35,570 nt of DNA from Actinomycetota bacterium. Lineage in GTDB: Bacteria; Actinomycetota; Acidimicrobiia; Acidimicrobiales; AC-14. This document shows, piece by piece, positions 1 to 7,999 of the stretch (the stretch's first letter is position 1; the number at the start of each line of letters is the position of its first letter). The stretch is taken from positions 4,832 to 40,401 of the forward strand of contig VAWU01000064.1 of assembly GCA_005888325.1 (NCBI GenBank), given 5' to 3'. The notes under the pieces were generated by a model. The model saw nothing but the letters and a program-made list of their open reading frames with translations. It was not told where the DNA came from and made no database searches. The position numbers and the translations under genes were made by a program.

Positions 1-200
1 GCGGCCTGGGTGGGCGTGTTCATGAAGATGTCGCGCATCCCGTTGCGGTGGACGGCGAAGTCATGGTCGTGGTGCATGGGTCGCCAGTCGCGGCTCGCGA
101 GCGCGCCCAGCACGATGGTCGTGGCGGTGACGTCGTGGACGAGGGGCGCGAGCTCCTGGCCCTCACGCACCTGTTCGACGGTCACGTCGGCGCCCCTCAT
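1..200 (-). CDS. MaoC-like dehydratase subunit, 3' end cut by window edge
   Basis: About 66 residues are visible from an ATG at 200, and the reading frame continues past position 1. The start reads MRGADVTVEQVREG. A central stretch around DWRPMHHDHDFAV, followed by IFMNT, resembles the hot-dog-fold active-site region of R-specific enoyl-CoA hydratases (MaoC family). The ATG overlaps the stop of the upstream dehydratase gene as ATGA, so the two are probably co-translated and pair as a heterodimer, as split MaoC hydratases do in actinobacterial sterol and fatty-acid pathways. The expected role is hydration of an enoyl-CoA made by the acyl-CoA dehydrogenase in the same block. The substrate cannot be inferred. 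Confidence 0.75.
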   Translation of the reverse strand, partial: MRGADVTVEQVREGQELAPLVHDVTATTIVLGALASRDWRPMHHDHDFAVHRNGMRDIFMNTPTQA

Positions 201-727
201 GTCGGCGCTCTGCGGTAGCCGAATCCGGTGTAGGACTCGACACCGACCACCTCGTCGCGCTGGTTGCGGTACTCGACGTCGATCACCCAGAACCGGCCGG
301 TGCCCAGGCGGGTCGTCTTCTCCTCGCTCACCGAGCGCAGGATCTGGCGGCTCGACACCTCGTCGCCCGGCCGCACGGGGTCGTGGAAGACGATCGTGTT
401 TTCGGAGATCACGGCCTCCGGTAGGCCGAAGTGCTCCTTGAGGTCGAAGTGCACCTGCAGCGGCAGTAGCTCCCCGGTGCGACCTGGGGCCCAGTGGTGC
501 GGGCGAAACCACACCGACAACATCGTGGGCGGGGCGATCGGTCCGCCGGTGATCGTCCTCGCCACCTCGTCGTCCCAGAACAGCGGGTTGGCATTCTCCA
601 CCGACGCGCACGTGGACCAGATGTAGCCGCGCTCCACCGGGAAGCCGCCCCTCTGCTCGTACTGCACGCATCCGACACGCGCCGCGACGTCGTCCGGCAA
701 CCCGCCCTGTTCGGCACCCGAGCTCAC
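197..727 (-). CDS. MaoC N-terminal (FAS1-like) dehydratase domain protein
   Basis: This 176-residue protein starts at a GTG at 727, whose GTGA overlaps the stop of the upstream CaiB gene. Its stop overlaps the ATG of the next gene. It is a single hot-dog domain of the MaoC N-terminal type, with recognisable segments GGPIAPPTMLSVW near residues 65-77, a central LPLQVHFDLKEHF and a C-terminal RFWVIDVEYRNQ. Proteins of this type usually lack the catalytic Asp/His and supply the substrate-binding half of a hydratase. The neighbouring MaoC gene would supply the catalytic half. The role is therefore an enoyl-CoA hydratase accessory or partner subunit in the beta-oxidation block. The family is fairly sure, but the exact substrate is unknown. 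Confidence 0.8.
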   Translation of the reverse strand: MSSGAEQGGLPDDVAARVGCVQYEQRGGFPVERGYIWSTCASVENANPLFWDDEVARTITGGPIAPPTMLSVWFRPHHWAPGRTGELLPLQVHFDLKEHFGLPEAVISENTIVFHDPVRPGDEVSSRQILRSVSEEKTTRLGTGRFWVIDVEYRNQRDEVVGVESYTGFGYRRAPT

Positions 728-1890
728 GCCACAACCCCCGCCCGCCGCAGCTCGACGGACTCCTCGGGCGAGATCCCGGCCGCGCGCAGGAGCTCGTCGG
801 TGTCGGTGAGATCGCTGTCGGGCACGGCCGCGGGCCCGCTCGGTCGGGTCATCCCCGCGAGGGTGGGCGCGAGCTGTCGGAACGACCCGTGGCAGGGGTG
901 CACGGCGTCGACGAACGCGCCCCGCGCGTTGAACTGCGGGTCGTCGACCAGCTCGGCAACGGACAGCACGGGCGCGACGCAGGTGTCGGCCGGGCCCAGC
1001 TCGTCGATCCACGCGTCGCGATCGCGCGTTGCGAAGGCGGCGCGCAGATCGGCTCGGATCTCGTCCTGGACGTCGTCGTCGGTCTGGTGGTCCGCCCACC
1101 GCTCGAGTCCGAGGGCGCGGCAGAGGTTCGACCAGAACCGTGCCTCGATGGCTGCGACCGACAGCCATCTCCCGTCCGCTGCGACGTAGGTGTCGTAGCA
1201 GGCGTAGCGGCCGGTGAGCATCCCGTGACGTGGACCGGGTCGCGCCCCCGTGGCCAGATGCTCGTCGATCTGCAGTGCCATCAGCGCGAGCACGCCTTCC
1301 GCCACCGAGACGTCGAGGTAGGCGCCGTCGCCCGTTGCGCTGCGACGGACGAGCGCGGCGAGGATGGCGATCACCGCGTGCATGCCGCCGCCCGCGCTGT
1401 CGGCCACGGTGGCACCGGGGATCGGCGGTTGGCCGTCGGGCCCCGGTCCCGAGCAGTCGAGGAAGCCACCGGTCGCGAGGTAGTTCAGGTCGTGACCCGC
1501 CCAAGCGGCGCGCGGGCCGCGCTGTCCGTAACCGGTCGTGGAGCAGTAGACGATGCCCGGGTTGCGCGCCCTGACGTCGTCGTAGCCGATGCCGAGCCGG
1601 TCGACCACGCCCGGCCGGTAGCTCTCCAGCACGACGTCGGCGCCGTCGGCGAGGCGCAGGAAGACGTCGCGACCCTCGGGCGCCTTGAGGTCGACCAGTG
1701 CCCGCCGCATCTCCCGGTGCGCGCTGTACGCATGGAAGGGCGGTGTGATCTGCACACCGTCCTGCGCGGGGACGGGCCCGACCTTGACCACGTCGGCGCC
1801 GTAGTCGGCCAGCCACCGCGAGGCCCGCGCCGCGGGACCGACGCTCGCGAGGTCGAGCACGGTGACGCCCCTGAGCATGCCCTCCCTCAT
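724..1890 (-). CDS. CaiB/BaiF family III protein, alpha-methylacyl-CoA racemase-like
   Basis: This is a 388-residue class III CoA-transferase-fold protein. The motif AGHDLNYLA places a histidine at 133, and VADSAGGG places an aspartate at 164. These match in context the catalytic His/Asp pair of alpha-methylacyl-CoA racemases (GHDINYLA and the D-x-x-GGG loop) rather than the formyl-CoA transferase pattern. The likely reaction is epimerisation of a 2-methylacyl-CoA so that the stereospecific acyl-CoA dehydrogenase next door (1909-3090) can act on it, as in sterol side-chain or pristanate degradation. The start ATG at 1890 lies 18 nt after the dehydrogenase stop, and a later ATG at codon 5 is possible. 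CoA transfer remains an alternative. Confidence 0.8.
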   Translation of the reverse strand: MREGMLRGVTVLDLASVGPAARASRWLADYGADVVKVGPVPAQDGVQITPPFHAYSAHREMRRALVDLKAPEGRDVFLRLADGADVVLESYRPGVVDRLGIGYDDVRARNPGIVYCSTTGYGQRGPRAAWAGHDLNYLATGGFLDCSGPGPDGQPPIPGATVADSAGGGMHAVIAILAALVRRSATGDGAYLDVSVAEGVLALMALQIDEHLATGARPGPRHGMLTGRYACYDTYVAADGRWLSVAAIEARFWSNLCRALGLERWADHQTDDDVQDEIRADLRAAFATRDRDAWIDELGPADTCVAPVLSVAELVDDPQFNARGAFVDAVHPCHGSFRQLAPTLAGMTRPSGPAAVPDSDLTDTDELLRAAGISPEESVELRRAGVVA

Positions 1891-1908
1891 CGACGCGGCC
1901 CGGTCATG

Positions 1909-3090
1909 TCAGAAGTTCTTGGGGAGGCCGAGCTTGCGCCGGGAGATGATGTTCTTCTGCACCTCCGAGGTGCCACCACCGATGGTGTCGATCACCGTGT
2001 AGCGGTAGGTCGACTCCGCCCGGCCCTTCATCGGCGCGTCGTCGGTGCGCACCCGCAGCTGCGATCCCGGTCCGCCGACGTCCATCGAGGTGTCGGCCAA
2101 TCGCTTCGACAGCTCGGTGGCGAACAGCTTGTACTCGGAGGCCTCGGTGGTCGGCGGCGGGCCGCCTTTCATCGAGGCGGCGACGAACCGCAGCCCGAGC
2201 ACGCGCGCCACCTCGGCCTCGGTGACGAGGTGGGCGACCTGGCGGCGGATCACCGGGTCATCGCGCAGCGGCCGCCCGTCGCGCGTCTCGGTGGCGACGT
2301 GCTCGCACAGGAGCTCGAGCCGCTGCTGGATGGGGGAGAACGTGAACATGGTGAAGCGCTCGAGGTCGAGCGCCTCGGAGATGTACTGGAAGCCGCGGTT
2401 GACCTCGCCGACCACGTAGTCGTCCGACACCCAGACGTCGTCGAAGAACACGTCGTTGGTGCGCTCGTCGCCCATCGTCCAGATCCCGTTGATCGTGATG
2501 CCGGGATGGTCGAGTGGCACGAGGAACAACGTGATCCCGTTGTGCTTGGGGGCGTCGGGATCGGTGCGAGCCCCCACCCAGTACCACTCGGCGAAGTGGG
2601 CCGACGTCGTCCACGTCTTCTGGCCGTTCAGCCGCCATCCCTCGCCGTCGCGAGTCGCCCGCAACTTCATGGAGGCCGCGTCGGAGCCCGCGTCGGGCTC
2701 GCTGTAGCCGACTGCGAACTCGACCTCGTTGCGCAGGATCTTGGGCAGGAACTCGCGCTTGAGCTTGTCGCTCCCGTGGGCCAGCACCGTCTTGCCGATG
2801 ATGCCGACGCCCTTGCCGATCTGCGGCCCGCCCCGCCGGGCCAGCGCCTCGTTGAGGAGGTACTCGTAGACCCCTTCGCCCTCCTGGCCGCCCCACTCCT
2901 TGGGCCAGGTGATGCCGAGCCAGCCGCGGTCCGCGATCTTGCGCATGAGCTCGCGCCGCTTCGGCGTGTCGACGATCTGGGCCATGTTCTCCCGCGTCAC
3001 GTCGAACACGTCGGGGTCGTCGTTCTCGTCGAGGAACCGCTCGACCTCGTCGGCGAAGGCGAGCTGCTCGGGCGAGAAGTCGAAGTCCAT
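1909..3090 (-). CDS. Acyl-CoA dehydrogenase (FadE family)
   Basis: This is a 393-residue full-length acyl-CoA dehydrogenase. The flavin/substrate signature YSEPDAGSD is at 129-137, and the C-terminal IGGGTSEVQKNI region is near 372-384. The usual catalytic Glu of the YEGTSE motif is replaced by Gly, as in isovaleryl- and long-chain-type enzymes. The glutamate in LDLERF (E244) sits where those enzymes carry the catalytic base. The protein therefore probably acts on branched or bulky acyl-CoA, oxidising it to the enoyl-CoA with FAD. It has a strong ribosome-binding region (GGAGGGAGGGAG on the coding strand), and a palindromic operator lies just upstream at 3112-3126. Downstream are the racemase-like protein and the MaoC pair that would handle its substrate and product. 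Confidence 0.92.
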   Translation of the reverse strand: MDFDFSPEQLAFADEVERFLDENDDPDVFDVTRENMAQIVDTPKRRELMRKIADRGWLGITWPKEWGGQEGEGVYEYLLNEALARRGGPQIGKGVGIIGKTVLAHGSDKLKREFLPKILRNEVEFAVGYSEPDAGSDAASMKLRATRDGEGWRLNGQKTWTTSAHFAEWYWVGARTDPDAPKHNGITLFLVPLDHPGITINGIWTMGDERTNDVFFDDVWVSDDYVVGEVNRGFQYISEALDLERFTMFTFSPIQQRLELLCEHVATETRDGRPLRDDPVIRRQVAHLVTEAEVARVLGLRFVAASMKGGPPPTTEASEYKLFATELSKRLADTSMDVGGPGSQLRVRTDDAPMKGRAESTYRYTVIDTIGGGTSEVQKNIISRRKLGLPKNF

Positions 3091-3111
3091 GCAGGCTCCC
3101 TCCCTCCAGAT

Positions 3112-3126
3112 CTGACGACCCGTCAG
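3112..3126. promoter_or_regulatory. Perfect palindromic operator upstream of the acyl-CoA dehydrogenase
   Basis: CTGACG-acc-CGTCAG is a perfect 6+3+6 palindrome. It sits between the end of the upstream CaiB gene and the Shine-Dalgarno sequence of the acyl-CoA dehydrogenase. Size, symmetry and position suit a TetR-family (acyl-CoA-responsive) repressor, which would give the last four genes of the block their own control. No regulator gene lies in the window, so the binding factor is unknown. Confidence 0.5.
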
Positions 3127-3127
3127 T

Positions 3128-4375
3128 TTACTGACATGCGATCACTCCGTCGCCCGCCAGGGCCTCCAGCTCACCGTCGCCGAGCCCGAGCTCGCGGCGG
3201 AGCACCTCGTCGGTGTGCTCACCCACCCAGGGCACCCTCGTCTCGGGGCCCTCGGCCACCTTGGAGAGCTTCACGGGGTTGCCGGGCACGATCACGTCAC
3301 CGTCGACACCATCGGCGCGTGCCATCTCCACCAACATGTTGCGCGCCGCCAGATGGGGGTCGGCCGTCACCTCGGCCGCGTCGTGGCATGGGCCCGCGGC
3401 GACGCCGGCGGCGGTCAGAACCTCGGCGGCCTCGACCTTCGTGCGGGTGGCGGCCCACGCCTCGATTCCCGGGCGCAGGACGTCGTCGAGGTGCTCGCCC
3501 CAGCCGGCGCGTGTTGCGAGCCGCGCGTCGCCGATCCACTCCGGACGTTCGACCACGCGCGCCAGGCGCTCGAACTGGTGCTCGCGGACGAGTTGCATCA
3601 CGAACCAGCCGTCGGACGCCCGGAACACATCGAGGATGAACGGTTGCGGGAACGCCCTGCGTTCGACGCCGAGCGACGCGAGGTTGGTCACGATGTCGGT
3701 CATCGCGACGGTCGCGTCGTACATGGCGACGTCGACCTGTTGACCCTCGCCCGTGCGGTCGCGGTGGCGCAGCGCGGCCAGCACACCGATGGTGGCGAAC
3801 AGCGCGGAGCTGATGTCGCCGAGCGCGCCGACCGGGTTGGCCCGCGGCGGCTGGTCGGGCGGACGCATGTACTCGTAGATCCCCGACATGGCCTCGACGA
3901 TCGACGCGTACGCGGGCCATTGCGCGTACGGCGACGCACCGGTGCCGAAGCCCGAGACCGAGACGTAGATCGCCCGCGGGTGGACCGCGGCGACGACGTC
4001 GTACCCGAGGCCCAGCCGGTCCATCGTGCCGGCCTTGAAGTTCTCGGCCACCACGTCGAAGCGTGGTACGAGGCGCAGGAAGAGGTCGCGGCCCTCGGGT
4101 GCCTTCAGGTCGATCGCCACGCTGCGCTTGTTGAGGTTGTTGCGCAGGAACGTGGCGCCGACGTCGCGGCCGGACGGGTCGCGCATGGAGGGCTGTGATC
4201 CCCGTCCCGACTCGCCCGCGGGAGGCTCGATCTTGACGACCTCGGCGCCCAAGCGGGCAAGCAGCTGCGTCGCGAACGGCAGGGCCTGCATCTGCTCGAC
4301 GGCGAGCACGCGCACGCCGTCGAGCGGCTTGCCCCAGTGGTCTGCGTCAGCGTTCGCGGTGTCGCCGAGGCGCAC
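3128..4375 (-). CDS. CaiB/BaiF CoA-transferase family protein
   Basis: This 415-residue class III CoA transferase carries the fold marks LARLGAEVVKIEPP near 39-52 and NKRSVAIDLKAPEGR near 82-96. An aspartate at 187 in GALGDISS sits where formyl-CoA-transferase-type enzymes carry the catalytic Asp that forms the acyl-anhydride intermediate. Unlike the other CaiB protein in this block it lacks the GHD racemase motif, so CoA transfer to a free carboxylate is the likelier reaction. It would activate the pathway substrate or recycle CoA from an end product. The GTG start at 4375 is 20 nt after the thiolase stop, so co-transcription is likely. A start further in, nearer the VRVLAVEQM segment, cannot be excluded. 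Confidence 0.85.
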   Translation of the reverse strand: MRLGDTANADADHWGKPLDGVRVLAVEQMQALPFATQLLARLGAEVVKIEPPAGESGRGSQPSMRDPSGRDVGATFLRNNLNKRSVAIDLKAPEGRDLFLRLVPRFDVVAENFKAGTMDRLGLGYDVVAAVHPRAIYVSVSGFGTGASPYAQWPAYASIVEAMSGIYEYMRPPDQPPRANPVGALGDISSALFATIGVLAALRHRDRTGEGQQVDVAMYDATVAMTDIVTNLASLGVERRAFPQPFILDVFRASDGWFVMQLVREHQFERLARVVERPEWIGDARLATRAGWGEHLDDVLRPGIEAWAATRTKVEAAEVLTAAGVAAGPCHDAAEVTADPHLAARNMLVEMARADGVDGDVIVPGNPVKLSKVAEGPETRVPWVGEHTDEVLRRELGLGDGELEALAGDGVIACQ

Positions 4376-4395
4376 GGCAGGCCGAGGCGAGCGCG

Positions 4396-5592
4396 TCAGC
4401 CCAGCTCGCTACCGACCACCGAGATGAACGACACCATCTCGCCGGGGTAGCCGCCGAGGTTGTGGGTGAGGGCGAGCCGGCGGTCGTTGCCGAGCCGCCT
4501 CTCCTCGGGCGCCTCGCCGCGCAGCTGGAGCCAGCACTCGAAGATCATCCGCAGGCCCGACGCACCGACCGGGTGACCGAAGCTCTTCAGGCCGCCGTCG
4601 GGGTTGACCGGCAGGTCGCCTCCGAGATCGAACGACCCCGCCAGGATCTCCTTCCAGCCCGTGCCCCTTTCGGCGAACCCGAGGTCCTCCATGAGCGCGA
4701 GCTCGGTGGGTGTGAAGCAGTCGTGCACCTCGGCCATCGCCAGCTCGTGGCGCGGGTCGGTGATGCCCGCCTGGCGGTACGCGTCCTCCGCGCTGGCCAC
4801 CACCTCGGGAAAGGTCGTGTAGTCGTAGTCGGGGTCTGCGAGCCCGCTGCCGGTGCCGGCCACGAAGGAGAGGGCCTTGATGTAGAGCGGCTTGTCGGTG
4901 TAGCGGTGCGCGTCCTCGGCGCGGACGACGATCGCGGCGGCGGAGCCGTCGGCGACGCCCGCGCAGTCGAACACGCCGAGCAGGCCGGCGACGCGCGGCG
5001 ACGCGCAGATCGTCTCGGTGCTGACCTCGCGCCGGAACTGGGCACGGGGGTTGCGCGCGCCGTTGTAGTGGTTCTTCCACGCGATGCGCGCGAGCACGTC
5101 GCGCATCTCCTCGTCACTCACGCCGTACTTCCGCGCATAGCTGGGGGCGACCATGCTGTACATGGCGGCCGCGGTGAGCGTGCGCTGGGTGCCGTCGGTC
5201 GGCGGGGAGCCGGCGCCCCCGGCGAGGCCCTGGTAGCCGCTGTCCTTCACCTTCTCGACGCCCAGCGCCATTGCCACGTCGTAGGCGCCGGAGGCCACTG
5301 CGTACGCGGCCCCGCGCAGCGCCTCGGATCCGGTCGCGCAGTAATTCTCGACGCGCGTCACCGGCTTGCCCTCGACCTGGAGCGGGCGGGCGAGGGTGAT
5401 GCCGCTCATCCCGCTCGTCGCCGTCCCCAGCCAGAAGGCGTCGATGTCGTCCTTCTCGATGCCGGCCGAGGCGAGCGTCTCGTTCGCCGCCTGCACCATG
5501 AGATCGTCGGCGCCGCGGTCCCAGTGCTCGCCGAACGGCGTGCAGGCGGCGCCGACGATCGCGACCTGGTCCTTGATCCCGTGTGAGGGCAT
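4396..5592 (-). CDS. SCP2-type thiolase (lipid-transfer-protein family)
   Basis: This 398-residue thiolase-fold enzyme has the nucleophile context ENYCATGSEAL (Cys85). His290 is in AEVHDCFTPTEL and His340 is in SFGHPVGASG, so the key thiolase residues are all present, unlike in retro-aldolases such as Ltp2. It should cleave a 3-ketoacyl-CoA to acetyl- or propionyl-CoA plus a shortened acyl-CoA. It is preceded by AGGAGAG and lies 9 nt after the fused ketosynthase-like/DUF35 gene. DUF35 proteins are known partners of SCP2 thiolases and thiolase-like aldolases in archaea and actinobacteria, so a complex between the two products is plausible. Confidence 0.9.
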   Translation of the reverse strand: MPSHGIKDQVAIVGAACTPFGEHWDRGADDLMVQAANETLASAGIEKDDIDAFWLGTATSGMSGITLARPLQVEGKPVTRVENYCATGSEALRGAAYAVASGAYDVAMALGVEKVKDSGYQGLAGGAGSPPTDGTQRTLTAAAMYSMVAPSYARKYGVSDEEMRDVLARIAWKNHYNGARNPRAQFRREVSTETICASPRVAGLLGVFDCAGVADGSAAAIVVRAEDAHRYTDKPLYIKALSFVAGTGSGLADPDYDYTTFPEVVASAEDAYRQAGITDPRHELAMAEVHDCFTPTELALMEDLGFAERGTGWKEILAGSFDLGGDLPVNPDGGLKSFGHPVGASGLRMIFECWLQLRGEAPEERRLGNDRRLALTHNLGGYPGEMVSFISVVGSELG

Positions 5593-5601
5593 CGAGCTCT
5601 C

Positions 5602-7041
5602 CTATCCGTCCTGTCGGTCGGGCCGGTCGTGAGGCGACCCGATCGGTCGGGCCTTCCAGAAGTAATTGTGGATCCCATCCGCGGTGAAGAGGCGCCGGAA
5701 CGTCATCTCGACCCGGTCGCCGACCTGCACGTCGCTCTCGGCGACGTCGGTGAGCTCGACGGGGAACCGGCCGCCGCCGTCGAAGTCCACGATGGCGAAG
5801 ACGATCGGCGGGCTGGGGGAGTAGGCGATCCGGTCGACGGTGTAGGCGGCGATCGTGCCGGGGACGTCGGCCATCGCGGCCGAGCCGGTGCCTCCGGGCA
5901 GCGGCGGGAGCTGCGGCGCGTCGGTGTCGGGGTCGCGCCGGCCCACGAAGCCGAACTTCCAGTCCTCGTGCCGGGCCGATGCCGAAGCGGACACGCGTCC
6001 GGGCTCGGGGCGCCGGGGAGGCTCGACGGGGAGCATGCCCCGCCAGGCAAGGAACTTGCCGTACCCGACCGGCCGCGCGGTCGCGACCTGGTCCGCGACC
6101 GCGGACGCGGTCCGGCACCCGGCGAGGGCTGCGGTGGTGCGGAACAGCAGCACGTCGGCCCCATCGGCCAGCACCACCAACGCAATCACCTGGCCGGATG
6201 CTCCCGACGCCGCCGACGCTAGGGACATCGCCTCGAGCGTCGCCGCGAGGAGCAGGGCCGGGTGCGCGGCGCCGGTGTTGCCGACGGTCGCACCCAGGTC
6301 GTCGACGATCGCCTCCTTCGCGACGCCGAGCCGGTTGACCAGCGACCGGGTGGCGCGCGCATGGGCGCTCGTGACGATGACGCGATCGACGTCGGCGGGC
6401 GTGAGCTCCGCCTGCTTGAGCGCGTCGCTCCACGCCCGCTCGCCCAGCGCGACGTACCTCGTCTCGCCGAAGCGTTCCTCCCACACCTTCGAACGCACGT
6501 CGCCCGGCGCCCGCCAGCGGTCGAGGAACTCGGCGGTGATCGACGCCGCGCCGATGTGCTCCGCGAGCAGCGGCGCCGACGCGTCGTCACCGACGAGCAG
6601 CGCGGCTGCTCCGTCGCCGCCGGAGGCTTCGTCCGCGCCGCCGGGGAAGCCGGTGCGCATGTCGGCCGCCACCACCAGCACCGTGTCGTTCCCCGCGAGG
6701 GCGATACGGAGCGCGCCCACCGCCGAACGCTGCGCCCCTCCGAGGTCGAGGGCCGCGACGTCGTCGTCGAGGCGCAACGCCGCGTGGATGGCGGTGGCAT
6801 TGGTCTTGTCGAGATAGGCGGGCGTCACGGTCGAGAACCACACCATGTCGGGCCGCGGCGAATCGGCTGCCGCGCGCAACGCCAGCCGGGCCGCCTCGAA
6901 GCCCATCGTCGTGGTGTCCTCGTCGTAGGAGGCGACACTCCGGCTGCCTCTGCCCCCACCCGCGCCCACGAACGGAGCGATCGCCGACCGGTCGAGCCGC
7001 CCATGGGGGACGTAGCCCCCCGCGCTCAGGATTCCTCTCAT
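5602..7041 (-). CDS. Thiolase-superfamily (HMG-CoA synthase/KAS III-like) protein fused to DUF35 OB fold
   Basis: This is 479 residues from the ATG at 7041 ([12 protein letters not shown]). The longer open frame upstream of this ATG has no family-like sequence. Residues 1 to about 310 follow the HMG-CoA synthase/KAS III layout: [14 protein letters not shown] (70-83), the nucleophile region [13 protein letters not shown] (99-111) and [13 protein letters not shown]. Residues from about 360 on are a DUF35-type OB fold ending [11 protein letters not shown]. Where the catalytic Cys is expected (D-L-x-x-A-C) this protein has Gln104, and the zinc-ribbon cysteines usual in front of DUF35 domains are missing. 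It may be a decarboxylase-like or non-catalytic scaffold for the neighbouring thiolase. It is the first gene of the block and shares a divergent control region with the crotonase. Confidence 0.78.
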   Translation of the reverse strand: MRGILSAGGYVPHGRLDRSAIAPFVGAGGGRGSRSVASYDEDTTTMGFEAARLALRAAADSPRPDMVWFSTVTPAYLDKTNATAIHAALRLDDDVAALDLGGAQRSAVGALRIALAGNDTVLVVAADMRTGFPGGADEASGGDGAAALLVGDDASAPLLAEHIGAASITAEFLDRWRAPGDVRSKVWEERFGETRYVALGERAWSDALKQAELTPADVDRVIVTSAHARATRSLVNRLGVAKEAIVDDLGATVGNTGAAHPALLLAATLEAMSLASAASGASGQVIALVVLADGADVLLFRTTAALAGCRTASAVADQVATARPVGYGKFLAWRGMLPVEPPRRPEPGRVSASASARHEDWKFGFVGRRDPDTDAPQLPPLPGGTGSAAMADVPGTIAAYTVDRIAYSPSPPIVFAIVDFDGGGRFPVELTDVAESDVQVGDRVEMTFRRLFTADGIHNYFWKARPIGSPHDRPDRQDG

Positions 7042-7050
7042 GGCACCGGG

Positions 7051-7079
7051 AGTGTAGGTCCCGCTGGAGGACCTACGGT
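7051..7079. promoter_or_regulatory. Divergent promoter with perfect 8+7+8 palindrome
   Basis: Between the two divergent starts (7041 minus, 7086 plus) lie GTAGGTCC (7054-7061) and GGACCTAC (7069-7076), a perfect inverted repeat with a 7-nt spacer. The outer ends overlap two possible -10 boxes: TACACT reading leftward (7056-7051, 9 nt from the ATG) and TACGGT reading rightward (7074-7079, 6 nt from the ATG). One dimeric repressor here would shut both directions. The bound factor is unknown, and TetR-type is likely from the geometry. Confidence 0.55.
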
Positions 7080-7085
7080 CGGGCC

Positions 7086-7967
7086 ATGACTTACGCATCG
7101 ATCGCATATCGCACCGACGGTCGCATCGCCCGGATCACGCTCGACCGGCCGGAGCGGCTCAACGCCATCGACGATCACATGCCCCGCGAGATCCGGCTCG
7201 CGGTCGACGAGGCGAACGCCGACCCCGCGGTCCACGTGATCGTGGTGGAAGGGGCGGGCCGGGCGTTCTGCGCGGGCTACGACCTCAAGCGCTATGCGGA
7301 GCGAGTCGACGCCGGCGCGCAGGTGTCTGGCCGCATGCCGTGGGACCCGATGGCGGACTACCGGCTGATGCGCCGGAACACCGACGACTTCATGTCGCTC
7401 TGGCGCAGCTACAAGCCGACGATCGCCAAGGTCCATGGGTACGCCGTCGCGGGAGGCAGCGACATCGCCCTCAGCTGCGACCTCGTCGTGATGGCCGAGG
7501 ACGCCCGCATCGGCTACATGCCGGCGCGTGTCTGGGGCTGTCCGACCACGGCCATGTGGGTGTTCCGCCTCGGCGCCGAACGGGCGAAGCGGCTGTTGTT
7601 CACGGGCGACACGATCGACGGCCGGACCGCGGCCGAATGGGGTCTCGTCGCCGAGGCCGTGGCGGCACGCGACCTCGACACAACCGTCGATGCGCTGGCC
7701 GAGCGGGTGGCAGGCGTGCCGCGCAACCAGCTGATGATGCAGAAGCTGATGATCAACAGCGCGGTCGACGCCATGGGCCTGCACGCGACGCAGACCCTCG
7801 CGACGGTGTTCGACGGCATCGCCCGCCACTCGCCGGAAGGCGTGTGGTTCCAGCAGCACGCCGAGGCGCACGGGTTCCACGACGCCGTCGAATGGCGGGA
7901 CTCCGGACGGCCGATCCCCGACGGCGACGAGGCCCGAGCCCTGCTGCGGGACGACGATCCCGTCTGA
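7086..7967 (+). CDS. Enoyl-CoA hydratase/isomerase (crotonase) family protein
   Basis: This 293-residue crotonase has the oxyanion-hole segments [12 protein letters not shown] (56-67) and [18 protein letters not shown] (115-132). In classical hydratases two glutamates act. The first position is occupied by Asp126 in GGSDIAL, and the region of the second ([12 protein letters not shown]) has no glutamate. The protein may therefore be an isomerase, hydrolase or other crotonase rather than a standard hydratase. Residues 70-110 hold an insertion rich in Arg, Trp and Met that could shape a large acyl pocket. A -10-like TACGGT ends 6 nt before the ATG, suggesting leaderless transcription. It is divergent from the lipid block and probably co-regulated with it. 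Confidence 0.88.
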   Translation: MTYASIAYRTDGRIARITLDRPERLNAIDDHMPREIRLAVDEANADPAVHVIVVEGAGRAFCAGYDLKRYAERVDAGAQVSGRMPWDPMADYRLMRRNTDDFMSLWRSYKPTIAKVHGYAVAGGSDIALSCDLVVMAEDARIGYMPARVWGCPTTAMWVFRLGAERAKRLLFTGDTIDGRTAAEWGLVAEAVAARDLDTTVDALAERVAGVPRNQLMMQKLMINSAVDAMGLHATQTLATVFDGIARHSPEGVWFQQHAEAHGFHDAVEWRDSGRPIPDGDEARALLRDDDPV

Positions 7968-7999
7968 CCTGCTCCGGAACGGTCGAGGTGACCGGTACC

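Noticed and set aside
889-3639. A 916-codon plus-strand open frame opposite the CaiB and acyl-CoA dehydrogenase genes
   Set aside because: It is the antisense shadow of real genes in GC-rich DNA, with Arg/His/Val-rich sequence and no domain.
5602-7107. The longer start at 7107 for the ketosynthase/DUF35 gene
   Set aside because: It would overlap the divergent crotonase start and add non-family sequence. ATG 7041 gives the expected N-terminus.
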